From Actinomycetota bacterium (GTDB lineage Bacteria; Actinomycetota; CADDZG01; WHSQ01), in NCBI GenBank assembly GCA_013695465.1, contig JACDAL010000014.1, positions 1 through 45,499 on the forward strand: a stretch of 45,499 nt of DNA. The letters are read 5' to 3'. Positions 33,797 through 41,949 of the stretch are shown here, one piece after another (positions within the stretch are counted from its first letter, which is position 1; each line of letters starts with the position of its first letter). Under the pieces are notes generated by a model, which searched no databases, was not told the DNA's origin, and worked only from the letters and a program-made list of their open reading frames with translations. The translations under genes were made by a program, and so were the position numbers.

Positions 33797-34710
33797 TCGG
33801 GGCCGGGAACCACCGCCGAGGCGCCGGGCTGTGTGCCGTAGTGATCAGCGGGACGACTCCCGGCCCGCCCGAGGACGAGGACCGACGCCAGCCGGCCCAG
33901 GACCGTGTCGGAGTTGTCGACGGTCCACACGACCGCTTCCGTGGCGCCGTTTCGCCGCACGGCCCCGGCCATGTCCCACGTGCTCTGGGTCGGCTCCACC
34001 ACCACCACTCCACCCTCATGCTCGGCGAGCCTCTCGGCCATCGTGACTGCGAAGTCGGCGACCGGCCAGGCGGGCTCGGGAACCGCTCCCCCTGCAACTA
34101 CGAAGTCGGTATCCGAGGGGAAGACGACCGGGAGGTCCTCCGCGACCACCAAACCGGTGTCTTCGAGACTTGTGAGCAGGTCCTCGAGACCGGCCTGGTC
34201 GCCGGGGTCTTGCGCCGCCTCGGCCTCGTTCAGCGCCCGGCCAAGAACGTCGGCGAGGGACAGCTGGAGGTCGGCCGGCGACGCGCCGGCGCCCTCCAGC
34301 AGCGCGCCGATCTCTGTTCGCGTGGACTCCTCCTCGAGAGAGAGCCCCTCCTGGAATCGGATGACCCCGACGATCTGGCCCCCGGCCCTCTCCATCGCGG
34401 TCCTCACCTGGCCCGCGGCTTGGTCGTCGGCGCCCTCGAACTCCAGCATCACCACTCTGCGGTCCCCGAGAGCGCCCTCCAAGAGCCCCGGCTCGAGAGC
34501 CTCGAGCGCAGCCTCCGCGGCCTCGGCTCGGTTGGTCACCTCGGCGTTCTCCAGCCGCAGCGTTTGATTGCGATCTGCCACCCGCCGGGCCGCGCTCCTG
34601 ACCTCCTGTAACAGACGCCCCCCGAGAAATCCAGACCCGGTCACGATGCCGATGCTGAGCGCGAGCAGCACCGCGATGATCGAGATCAGGTGGTAGCGGA
34701 AGTCGATCAT
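33790..34710 (-). CDS. SteB/MctB-family membrane-anchored protein
   Basis: The 306-residue product starts at ATG 34710, overlapping the steA TGA as ATGA. It has one N-terminal membrane helix (about 7-28, YHLISIIAVLLALSIGIVTG), then a coiled coil (about 35-75) and an extracytoplasmic alpha/beta domain with repeated acidic segments. The layout is that of Rv1698/MctB, described as an outer-membrane copper-efflux protein. Its Corynebacterium homologue SteB acts with SteA in daughter-cell separation. Given the steA neighbour, a division role is favoured over copper transport. No His/Cys-rich copper motif was seen. Confidence 0.85.
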   Translation of the reverse strand: MIDFRYHLISIIAVLLALSIGIVTGSGFLGGRLLQEVRSAARRVADRNQTLRLENAEVTNRAEAAEAALEALEPGLLEGALGDRRVVMLEFEGADDQAAGQVRTAMERAGGQIVGVIRFQEGLSLEEESTRTEIGALLEGAGASPADLQLSLADVLGRALNEAEAAQDPGDQAGLEDLLTSLEDTGLVVAEDLPVVFPSDTDFVVAGGAVPEPAWPVADFAVTMAERLAEHEGGVVVVEPTQSTWDMAGAVRRNGATEAVVWTVDNSDTVLGRLASVLVLGRAGSRPADHYGTQPGASAVVPGPEP

Positions 34711-35903
34711 CCGGGCAGGCTTCGCAGAAGCGAGAACCACACCTGCGTGATCTCGATCCAGATGAGCCCCACGTAGAGCCGCAGGGGCTCCGACAGCGCT
34801 ACCGAGGCGGCGAGGGTGACCAGGGCCACGAGCAGCAGTAGTGCAAGGTCGCTGCGCTTGACGGATGACCGGTAGAGGCGGCTCACTCCCTTGGCGTCTA
34901 CCAGGATCGTGCCGACCCGCAGCCGCGTCAGAAACGTCGAGGCCATTCCCTTGCGGCCCTTGTCCATGAACTCGATCAGGTTGGCGTGAGTGCCCACCGC
35001 CACGATGAGCTCGGCTCCCCGTTCGTAGGCGAGCAGCATGGCGATGTCTTCTGAGGTCCCGGTGGCCTCGAACACCACGCTGTCGAGCTCCAGGGCCTCC
35101 AGCCTCTCGAGGCCGGGCGCCTTGCCGCCGGCGTAGGCATGCACCACGAGCTCGGCCCCCGAGAGCAGGCCCTTAGTAGTGACCGAGTCCATGTCCCCGA
35201 TGATGATGTCGGGCTTGAACCCGAACTCGAGCAGGGCGTCGGCGCCCCCGTCGACACCGATCAACACCGGCCTCACCTCGCGCACGTAAGAGCGCAGCGC
35301 AGCGAGGTCGTTCTTGTAATCCTGACCGCGCACCACGATCAACACGTGGCGCCCGTGGAAGTCGGCCTTCACCTCCGGCAGCCGCGCCGCCTCGACAAGC
35401 ACGTCGCGCTCATTCCGGACGTATTCGATGGTGTTCTCGGCGAAGCGCTCGATCTCGGCGGCGATGCCTCGCTTGGCGGCGTCGAGCTGTTCCTCGACGT
35501 CCTCGAGGTCGAGTAAGCGGCCGCTCGATACTTCGGCCACCTTCCCGTCCAGCTCGCTCAAGAGCTTGGAGCCGTCGAGGTGCACCCTCGTGCCTTCGAT
35601 CAGCTGCATGACTGCCGGCCCGGCTTCGTCCAGCAGCGGGATGCCGGCCGTACGAAGAAGCAGGGGGCCGAGGTTCGGATAGCGTCCGGTGCTGGAGCGA
35701 GACGCGTTGACCACGGCTCCCACCTGGCGCGAGATGAGTCCCTCTGCCGACACTCGATCGAGGTCCTCGTGGTCGATGATCGCGATCTCACCGGGGTGGA
35801 GCCGCGACAGCAGCCTCTTGGTGCGCGCATCGACCCGGGCGATGCCGCTCGCACTTCCGGGCGCGGCCATAGATCTGGGCGTCGTCCACCTACGAGCTTT
35901 CAC
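34707..35903 (-). CDS. steA: SteA-like cytokinetic protein with thiamine-pyrophosphokinase-like fold
   Basis: The 398-residue product starts at GTG 35903; AAGGA lies 6 nt upstream. Residues about 180-320 resemble the thiamin pyrophosphokinase catalytic fold (VLIGVDGGADALLEFGF, PDIIIGDMDSVT, EATGTSEDIAMLLAYE). The C-terminus has two membrane helices (LALLLLVALVTLAASVAL and LYVGLIWIEITQVWFSLL). The N-terminal region has a repeated DHEDLDRVSAEGLI-type domain. SteA homologues in Corynebacterium (Cg1603) and Mycobacterium (Rv1697) act with SteB in cell separation. The gene lies between recN and steB, coupled to the latter. Confidence 0.88.
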   Translation of the reverse strand: MKARRWTTPRSMAAPGSASGIARVDARTKRLLSRLHPGEIAIIDHEDLDRVSAEGLISRQVGAVVNASRSSTGRYPNLGPLLLRTAGIPLLDEAGPAVMQLIEGTRVHLDGSKLLSELDGKVAEVSSGRLLDLEDVEEQLDAAKRGIAAEIERFAENTIEYVRNERDVLVEAARLPEVKADFHGRHVLIVVRGQDYKNDLAALRSYVREVRPVLIGVDGGADALLEFGFKPDIIIGDMDSVTTKGLLSGAELVVHAYAGGKAPGLERLEALELDSVVFEATGTSEDIAMLLAYERGAELIVAVGTHANLIEFMDKGRKGMASTFLTRLRVGTILVDAKGVSRLYRSSVKRSDLALLLLVALVTLAASVALSEPLRLYVGLIWIEITQVWFSLLRSLPG

Positions 35904-35930
35904 ATCGGGTCCTTTTCGAGAGCGAGGTCG

Positions 35931-37607
35931 TCACTGCGCGTCAGATGTCGACGCCAGCGCCAACAGCTCCTGGGCGTGCTCCTGGGCGCGCTCGCTTTCG
36001 GGCAAGCCGGCGAGCATGCGGGATAGCTCGGCAACTCGTTCGGAGGCCTCGACGCGAGCTACCACGGCCCCCTCGGGCGAGGAGGCGACGCGGTAGTGAG
36101 CTTCCGCAAAGGCGGCGACCTGGGGCAGGTGGGTGACCATGAGGACCTGCGCTCCGCTGCTGCGCGCCAGCTCGGCGAGTGCCCGGCCAACCGCGAGCGC
36201 GGCCTTTCCTCCCACGCCTGCATCAACCTCGTCGAAGATCATCGTGGGCGCCCCGCGCCGGCGTACCACGAGACGCAGGGCGAGTGCGATCCGCGCGAGC
36301 TCGCCGCCCGAGGCGACCTTTGACAGGGGCTTGAGTGCCTCCCCCGAGTTGGTGGCGAGCTCGAAGGACACTCGTTCGGTGCCTCCTTCGCCCAGCTCCT
36401 GCGGCTCGATTCGCACATGAAAGCGTGCGCCCTCGAGGGCCAGCGACGAGAGCTCGGTTTCCACCGCGCACGCCAGCTGGGGAGAGGCCGCGTACCTGGC
36501 TGCTGCGAGGTCGGCCGACTCAGCTTGCGCCTGGAGCCTGGCGGCGTCGTGCTGAACCTCCAGGTCCGAAAGCCCTGCCTCGGTGGCCTGCAGCTCCCCG
36601 GCGCCGGCGCGCGCCCGTTTGAGGTAGTCGAGAACCTCGGCTTCGTCCTCGCCGTACTTACGCAGCAGACGCGTGATGACCGCCCGCCGGGAGTTGGCTT
36701 CCTCGAGCGCGTTGGGGTCCGGGTCGAGCATCAGCGAGCGCAGCTCCTGCGCAGCGTCCTCCAGCTCCAAGGCGCAGGAGCCGAGCCGCTCGCTCACGGC
36801 CTGAAGCCCAGGGTCGTGCCCATCGGCCCCCTCCACTGCGGCGCGGGCCGAGCTCGTCCTGTCGACGGCGCCGCCCTCGCCGCGCAGCGCCTCGACGGCG
36901 CCCTCTAGGGCCGAGGCGATTCTCTCCGCCCGTTCCAGCCGGGCGGCGTGCGTTTGAAGTTGCTCCAGCTCGCCCACTTCAAGAGAGGCTCCCTCGATCT
37001 CTGCGATCTCGAACTCCGTGACGTCGAGCTCGCGCCGGCGCGCACGGGCACCGGCGTGCGCGTCCTCGAGGCGGCGCTCGAGCTCTGTGGCACGACGAAC
37101 CGCGGCCGCCACGTTGGCAGCAGACTCGGTCGCGCCTGCGAAGGCGTCCAACAGCCGCCTCTGCTCGAGGGCGTTGTTGATCCGACCGTGCTCCGACTGC
37201 CCCGCGATCTCGACCAGAGCGCCCGTGACCTGCGCCAGAAGGGCGACGGTGACGAGCCTTCCGTTGATGCGCGCCCGACCCCGGCCGTCGGGAGTCACCA
37301 CCCGCGACACGACGATCTCGACCTCGCCCTCGCTTTCTGGAGCGCTCTCGAGCAGCTCTTCGGTGACTAGAAGGGCCACGATCGGGTGATCAGGAGGCAG
37401 CGAGAAGCGACCCTCCACGACCGCTCGTGAGGCGCTCGTGCGCACGAGCGTGCGGTCTGCGCGCGCTCCCAGGAGCAGAGCGACGGCCGCCACCAGCAGC
37501 GTCTTTCCTGCACCGGTCTCGCCGGTCAGTGCGCAGGAGCCATCGTCGAGGGTCAGCTCGGCGCGCTTGATCACGCCCACGTCCTCCACCAGCAGTTCGG
37601 TCAGCAT
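35931..37607 (-). CDS. recN: DNA repair ATPase RecN
   Basis: This SMC-like protein of 558 residues is used in double-strand-break repair. Walker A GETGAGKT is at 29-36. Long Glu/Arg/Ala-rich coiled-coil segments run from about 155 to 345. The C-terminal head has the ABC signature region KVASGGELARIALAL and Walker B MIFDEVDAGVGG with the following VTHLPQVAAFA. Start ATG 37607. It is separated from nadK by 179 bp holding a composite repeat, and from steA by 27 bp. Confidence 0.96.
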   Translation of the reverse strand: MLTELLVEDVGVIKRAELTLDDGSCALTGETGAGKTLLVAAVALLLGARADRTLVRTSASRAVVEGRFSLPPDHPIVALLVTEELLESAPESEGEVEIVVSRVVTPDGRGRARINGRLVTVALLAQVTGALVEIAGQSEHGRINNALEQRRLLDAFAGATESAANVAAAVRRATELERRLEDAHAGARARRRELDVTEFEIAEIEGASLEVGELEQLQTHAARLERAERIASALEGAVEALRGEGGAVDRTSSARAAVEGADGHDPGLQAVSERLGSCALELEDAAQELRSLMLDPDPNALEEANSRRAVITRLLRKYGEDEAEVLDYLKRARAGAGELQATEAGLSDLEVQHDAARLQAQAESADLAAARYAASPQLACAVETELSSLALEGARFHVRIEPQELGEGGTERVSFELATNSGEALKPLSKVASGGELARIALALRLVVRRRGAPTMIFDEVDAGVGGKAALAVGRALAELARSSGAQVLMVTHLPQVAAFAEAHYRVASSPEGAVVARVEASERVAELSRMLAGLPESERAQEHAQELLALASTSDAQ

Positions 37608-37684
37608 GTGAGCAAAATCCTAAGCTGAGCCCCGTCTAACCCCCCGCGCCCGGACCTGAGGTCCTCTCGCCGCCGCACTCCGAC

Positions 37685-37758
37685 GGTGGCAAAAGTCCAC
37701 GGTCCGCATCTATCCACACTTTCTTGTGGGCAGATGTCCACGGTCCGCGTTTGCCACC
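37685..37758. repeat. 74-bp composite dyad element between nadK and recN
   Basis: Outer arms GGTGGCAAA (37685-37693) and TTTGCCACC (37750-37758) are perfect inverted repeats. Inside them GTCCACGGTCCGC occurs twice in direct orientation (37695-37707 and 37736-37748). At the centre CCACA (37714-37718) and TGTGG (37725-37729) form a further dyad with TCT/AGA just outside. A separate palindrome GGACCT-G-AGGTCC lies at 37652-37664. It is located 3' of nadK and 5' of recN reading... both on the minus strand recN precedes nadK, so it may terminate recN or drive nadK expression. Confidence 0.75.
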
Positions 37759-37786
37759 CAAGCCTGGGACAGGGCCCGGCCCCGGC

Positions 37787-38572
37787 TCAGGTCTGATCGG
37801 GCAGGTTCAACTTTGCCCGCAACCGCTCGATGAACGCCGGTCCGGACAGCTTGACCAGCTTGAGCGGGCGCGGATGCCGGCGCACCTCGATCCGGGCTCC
37901 CGGATCGAGGTCGCAGCCCAGTGCTCCGTCGAGGGACAGGGCTGCGCCCTGACCCTCTTCGTCGACGAGGATCTCGACTACCTGATCGGGATGGAGCACC
38001 ATCGGGCGCGAGAAGATCATGTGCGGGCTCACCGGGACGACCAAGAGACAGGCGGCTCGGGGATCGACGATGGGGCCTCCGGCGCTCAAGGCGTAAGCGG
38101 TTGATCCGGTCGGAGTCGCCACGATGATGCCGTCGGCGTTGAACGCCGACAGATGCTCACCGCCGATTTTCACCGCCAGGCGGACGAGGCGGTGCCGCGA
38201 GGAGCGTTCGACGAGGACCTCGTTCAGACCCACGTATTGCTGTTGGCCGCAGTGGCACAGCAGCATCATTCGCTCTTCGATCCCGTGAGCGCCGTCGAAT
38301 ACCTGCTCCAACGCCTTGACTTCGTCGCCCGCCTCCACCTCCGGAAGGTAGCCCAGCGAGCCGAAATTGACGCCCAGCACGAGAGCGTCCTCTTTGTGCG
38401 CTGTGCGGGCGGCGCGAAGCATGGTGCCGTCACCGCCCAACGCCAGGACGAGTTCGGGTTTCTCCTCGACGACCTTGACTCCGCGCTCCTCCAGCCAGCC
38501 TTCAAGATTCGAGGCGAGCTCGACGCTGCGAGGGCTGCCACTGTGTACCACCAACGCAACTCTGCCGATCAC
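37787..38572 (-). CDS. nadK: NAD kinase
   Basis: The enzyme phosphorylates NAD to NADP. It is 261 residues from GTG 38572, which overlaps the tlyA TGA as GTGA. The GGDG motif is at 46-49 (LALGGDGTML) and the conserved NADGIIVATPTGSTAYALSAGG block at about 145-166. The order tlyA-nadK-(recN) matches mycobacterial Rv1694-Rv1696, though strand order here places recN after nadK. A longer frame to 39106 shadows tlyA and was rejected. Confidence 0.95.
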   Translation of the reverse strand: MIGRVALVVHSGSPRSVELASNLEGWLEERGVKVVEEKPELVLALGGDGTMLRAARTAHKEDALVLGVNFGSLGYLPEVEAGDEVKALEQVFDGAHGIEERMMLLCHCGQQQYVGLNEVLVERSSRHRLVRLAVKIGGEHLSAFNADGIIVATPTGSTAYALSAGGPIVDPRAACLLVVPVSPHMIFSRPMVLHPDQVVEILVDEEGQGAALSLDGALGCDLDPGARIEVRRHPRPLKLVKLSGPAFIERLRAKLNLPDQT

Positions 38573-39357
38573 CCCTTCGCCTCCCCCACCGCGCGCTCCA
38601 TAGCCGCGTCGTCGCAGGCGGCGCCGCGCCGCAGATGGACGAAGAACTCGCGGTTCCCGGCGGGCCCCGGCGGCGTGGCCACCGCGGCTCCTGCCGGCCC
38701 CAGCCCGAGCGCGCGAGCGCTTGCCACTACTTTGTCGAGCGCGGCCAGCCACAGGTCGGGGTCCCTGACCACACCCCCTCGAGGAACCGCCTTTCTGCCG
38801 ACCTCGAACTGAGGCTTGACCAGCAGCACGAAGTCGGCGCGGTGATCGGCAACTGCGGCGAGCGCCGGCAACACCAGCGTCAACGAGATGAAGGAGAGGT
38901 CGGCCACCACTCCGTCGGGTCTGAGGGGCAGGTCGGGGGCGCGTAAATGGCGGGCATTGATCCGCTCCAGCACCGTCACCCTGGCGTCGTTGCGCAGTCG
39001 CCAGTCGAGCTGTCCGTAACCCACGTCGACGGCGACAACGCTCGCAGCTCCGCCTCGCAATAGGCGGTCCGTGAAGCCTCCTGTGGAGGCACCGGCGTCG
39101 AGCCAAGAGCGGCCCCGCACCTCAACGTCGAAGCGAGCCAGTGCGCCGTCGAGCTTGTCACCGCCGCGCGAGACGAAGGACGGCACCGACCTAGCCAGAG
39201 AGAGGTTCTGCTCGGTGCGAACGAGGGCCGCGGGTTTGGTCGCGGGAAGCCCGCTTACAAGCACCTCGCCCGACTCGATAGCGCGCCGCGCCTCGGCACG
39301 CGAGGGGGCCAGACCGCGCCTTACCAGCTCAGCGTCGAGGCGGAGCGGCTTGGTCAA
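38569..39357 (-). CDS. tlyA: TlyA-family rRNA 2'-O-methyltransferase
   Basis: The 262-residue protein has an N-terminal S4 RNA-binding domain (about 5-65, LDAELVRRGLAPSRAEARRAIESG) and a FtsJ/RrmJ-like methyltransferase domain. The AdoMet site is WLDAGASTGGFTDRLL (about 85-100), with VVADLSFISL and LLVKPQFEVG carrying catalytic D and K. Mycobacterial TlyA methylates 16S and 23S rRNA and affects capreomycin susceptibility. The start TTG 39357 lies inside the end of the upstream small gene, so expression is coupled. Related small-gene/tlyA pairs occur in mycobacteria (Rv1693-Rv1694). Confidence 0.93.
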   Translation of the reverse strand: MTKPLRLDAELVRRGLAPSRAEARRAIESGEVLVSGLPATKPAALVRTEQNLSLARSVPSFVSRGGDKLDGALARFDVEVRGRSWLDAGASTGGFTDRLLRGGAASVVAVDVGYGQLDWRLRNDARVTVLERINARHLRAPDLPLRPDGVVADLSFISLTLVLPALAAVADHRADFVLLVKPQFEVGRKAVPRGGVVRDPDLWLAALDKVVASARALGLGPAGAAVATPPGPAGNREFFVHLRRGAACDDAAMERAVGEAKG

Positions 39358-39493
39358 GCTCAGCTTCCAGCCACTCGTGCAGGCTCTGAAGCGTCTCGAG
39401 CCTGGCTTCGTGGCCTAGGGCCTCCCCCCGGGCCAGCTCGGCGCGTGCTCGCTCGCTGATGTCTGACGTCTGCTTGTCCTGGTCCCTTTGCAT
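39329..39493 (-). CDS. 54-residue charged helical protein upstream of tlyA
   Basis: The ATG at 39493 opens a 54-codon frame ending in TGA at 39329-39331. It overlaps the tlyA start by 29 nt and begins 8 nt after the stop of the phasin-like gene. The product (begins MQRDQDKQTSD, contains ETLQSLHEWLEAELDQ) is predicted as one long amphipathic helix. The tight spacing on both sides argues it is a real gene. It recalls the small Rv1693-type proteins that precede tlyA in mycobacteria; homology was not tested. Function unknown. Confidence 0.65.
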   Translation of the reverse strand: MQRDQDKQTSDISERARAELARGEALGHEARLETLQSLHEWLEAELDQAAPPRR

Positions 39494-39501
39494 ACCCGAG
39501 G

Positions 39502-39999
39502 TCAAGCGCGTCTGGCCGATGAGCGGGTGGACTTCTTCCCCGTCGTCCTCGAGCCCGAGGCAGTCGTCTTCTTCGAGCCCGAAACTTTCGCCGTTGTCTT
39601 GGTTCGCCTCGTGGTCTTCTTGGAGCGACCCGAGCTCTTCTTCGCCGTGGTCTTCTTGGAGGAAATGGGGGCAGCGTCGGCGCGCATCCGTTCTTCGAGC
39701 CGGGCGAGACGGCGTTCGATCCGCTCGAGGTCGGCCTTGGTCGCGAGGCCCAGGGCCTCTACCTGGGCGTGCATCTCCTGCGAGATCACCCGGAGCAGCT
39801 CTTGGCGGTTCTGTTTCGAGATCTCTACGAGCTGCTTGACGGCGGCGGACGCTTCGGGATGGTCGCTCATGAGGGACTTGACGACCTGCTCGGCTCGGTT
39901 GCGGGTCAGCTCGGCCATGCCCGAGGTGAATATCGCCAGCCTGCGCATCTCCTCCAGCACGTCTGCTCCCATCCCTAGCGGTGTCCCTCGCCCAACCAT
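39502..39999 (-). CDS. Phasin-like coiled-coil protein with Lys/Ser/Thr-rich tail
   Basis: The 165-residue protein has a helical N-terminal part (about 13-60, EEMRRLAIFTSGMAELTRNR). A coiled coil follows (about 60-105, ending KADLERIERRLARLEERM). The last 55 residues are almost only K, S, T, R, A and G. This layout is seen in actinobacterial phasin-like or poly(3-hydroxyalkanoate)-granule-type proteins whose histone-like tail could bind DNA or RNA. The start may be ATG 39999 or the internal ATG at 39972. It is divergent from the rhomboid gene (26 bp apart), so the two promoters overlap. Function is not established. Confidence 0.7.
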   Translation of the reverse strand: MVGRGTPLGMGADVLEEMRRLAIFTSGMAELTRNRAEQVVKSLMSDHPEASAAVKQLVEISKQNRQELLRVISQEMHAQVEALGLATKADLERIERRLARLEERMRADAAPISSKKTTAKKSSGRSKKTTRRTKTTAKVSGSKKTTASGSRTTGKKSTRSSARRA

Positions 40000-40025
40000 A
40001 AGAGCGAACCTATACTCCTCAGAGG

Positions 40026-40775
40026 ATGTTGTCCCTCATTCCGATCTCGGACGCCAACCCCACCCGCCGCTTTCCGCTCGTGACGGTCGTGCTGATCGTG
40101 CTCAACGTGCTGAGCTTCTTCTCAGAGCCGGGGTTCGGGGGTGGCATCGAGGGAAGTGTCTATTTCTTCGACAACGCCCCCATTCCCTGCCAGCTCGACC
40201 AGAGCTGCCCGGCGGGCATCGATCTCGGCCCCCTGGCGGTGCCGATCCCCCAGCGCGGCCCGGTTGAGTTCCTGATAGCGGTCGTGATCTCGACCTTCTT
40301 GCATGCGGGCTTTCTGCACATCATCGGAAACATGTTGTTCCTCTGGGTCTTCGGCAACAACATCGAGGACTACCTGGGACGCGTTCGGTTTCTCGTCTTC
40401 TATCTCGTGGGTGGGATTGCCGCCTCGTTCGCCCACATCCTGACCCACGCTTCTTCGGTGCTCCCGACCGTGGGGGCCTCGGGGGCCGTGGCGGCCGTGA
40501 TGGGCGCTTACATCGTGCTCTATCCCAAGGCGCGCGTGAATGTCCTGGTGCCGATCTTCTTCTTCTTCTCGGTGATCCAGATGTCTGCGATCGCGGTGCT
40601 GGCGCTGTGGTTCGCCTATCAGTTCTTCATCGGCCTCCAGGAGGCGTCCGGCGCCACGGCGGTGGCGTGGATGGCTCATGTTGGCGGCTTCGTCTACGGC
40701 GTCGTGATCATCTACCTGCTCGGAGGACGCCCGCAGCGTCCGCAGACGGTGTGGCGCCCGGAGTTGCGCTACTGA
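40026..40775 (+). CDS. Rhomboid-family intramembrane serine protease
   Basis: The 249-residue polytopic protein has the catalytic dyad: S152 in VGASGAVAAVMG and H218 in AWMAHVGGFVYG. The HxxxN oxyanion motif is at H98-N102 (HIIGN) and the loop-1 WVFGNNIED segment is at about 107-115. A 50-residue loop between the first two membrane segments is longer than usual and includes two Cys (C55, C61) that might form an extracytoplasmic disulfide. Substrates are unknown. It is divergent from the phasin-like gene. Confidence 0.92.
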   Translation: MLSLIPISDANPTRRFPLVTVVLIVLNVLSFFSEPGFGGGIEGSVYFFDNAPIPCQLDQSCPAGIDLGPLAVPIPQRGPVEFLIAVVISTFLHAGFLHIIGNMLFLWVFGNNIEDYLGRVRFLVFYLVGGIAASFAHILTHASSVLPTVGASGAVAAVMGAYIVLYPKARVNVLVPIFFFFSVIQMSAIAVLALWFAYQFFIGLQEASGATAVAWMAHVGGFVYGVVIIYLLGGRPQRPQTVWRPELRY

Positions 40776-41890
40776 GGTCGTCCAGGGTTGTCAGCCGCAG
40801 CAAGATAAGCGCGGCCGAGCGCACCAGGCGGGTCAGGGGCCAGACGTCCGCCCTGTTGCAGACGGCGGTTGCAGCGGCCGCGTCCTACGGGATCTCAATC
40901 TATGCGCTGGGCCACGAGGCCCCGTTATTCGCCGCCGTCTCCGCAGTCATCGTTCTGGGCGCCGTCCGCGGGCAGGAGCCGAGGCGGGCCGTGGAGGTCA
41001 CGGCCGGCGTCGTGGTCGGCGTCACGGTCGCCGATGTTCTGGTGCTGGCGATCGGCACGGGGATTCCCCAGATCGCCCTGATCGTGGTGCTGGCCATGGT
41101 TGTGGCGGTGTTCGTTGGGGCGGGACCCGTGCTGGTAACCCAGGCCGCGGTGTCGGCCATCTTTGTTGCAACCGTGGAGCCGCCCACGGGTGGCCTGGTC
41201 CCGACACGCCTGTTCGACACACTGGTCGGAGGTTCCGTGGCCCTGCTGATAAGCCAGCTGATGTTCCCTCTTGATCCTGTGGCCTTGATCCGGCACGCCG
41301 CTCGGCCGGTGTTCTCCGAGCTGGGGGCCGCGTTGGAGGAGACTGCGGACGCTCTTTCTGCCGGGGATCCCGGTGCCGCCGAGGAGGCTCTGTACCGGGC
41401 GCGCAGCATCGACGAATCGGTGCGGGCGTTCAACGACGCGCTGCAGACCGGCTACGAGACCGTGCGTCTCGCGCCGCCGCGACGGCGGGCGCGGGGACAC
41501 CTCGACGAGTACGCCCTCGCCGCCAGCCAGATCGACCTGGCAGTTCGCAACACGCGCGTGCTCGCTCGGGTTGCAATCAGCGTTGTCAGAAACGACAAAC
41601 CGGCTCCCCCGCCAGTCGTCGACGCGGTCCGGCGACTGGGGGATGCAGTCCGCTCCCTCGACCATCAGCTCGATCTCAGAGGCGACGAGGATAGGACCGG
41701 TGAGACACGCTCTCTTGCGTTGGAGGCCGTGCGGCTGGCCACCGATTTGGTCGAGCGTCCCGAGGTGCTTGCCCTCGGCTCTCTCGTGGCTCAGGTGCGC
41801 CTGACCGCCTCGGACATATTGCGGGGGTCGGGCATGACCCTGGCCGGGGCCCACGAGGCTCTGGACGGGGCGGCGGGCCTGGAGCGCTGA
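40751..41890 (+). CDS. FUSC/aromatic-acid-exporter-like membrane protein
   Basis: The 379-residue frame from GTG 40751 overlaps the rhomboid gene by 25 nt. The N-terminal half has about five to six membrane segments typical of the FUSC/ArAE family (ALLQTAVAAAASYGISIYAL, HEAPLFAAVSAVIVLGAVRG, VVVGVTVADVLVLAIGTGIP). A cytosolic helical domain follows (about 210-370). Some members export aromatic carboxylic acids; most are unassigned. The next usual start codon upstream lies inside the rhomboid gene, so the 5' end is not certain. Confidence 0.75.
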   Translation: MAPGVALLRSSRVVSRSKISAAERTRRVRGQTSALLQTAVAAAASYGISIYALGHEAPLFAAVSAVIVLGAVRGQEPRRAVEVTAGVVVGVTVADVLVLAIGTGIPQIALIVVLAMVVAVFVGAGPVLVTQAAVSAIFVATVEPPTGGLVPTRLFDTLVGGSVALLISQLMFPLDPVALIRHAARPVFSELGAALEETADALSAGDPGAAEEALYRARSIDESVRAFNDALQTGYETVRLAPPRRRARGHLDEYALAASQIDLAVRNTRVLARVAISVVRNDKPAPPPVVDAVRRLGDAVRSLDHQLDLRGDEDRTGETRSLALEAVRLATDLVERPEVLALGSLVAQVRLTASDILRGSGMTLAGAHEALDGAAGLER

Positions 41891-41949
41891 TCGGTGCCCA
41901 GAGGTTCCGTCGGACGTCTCTCTCTGCCCGCGGTGGTTCACGGTGCCCA

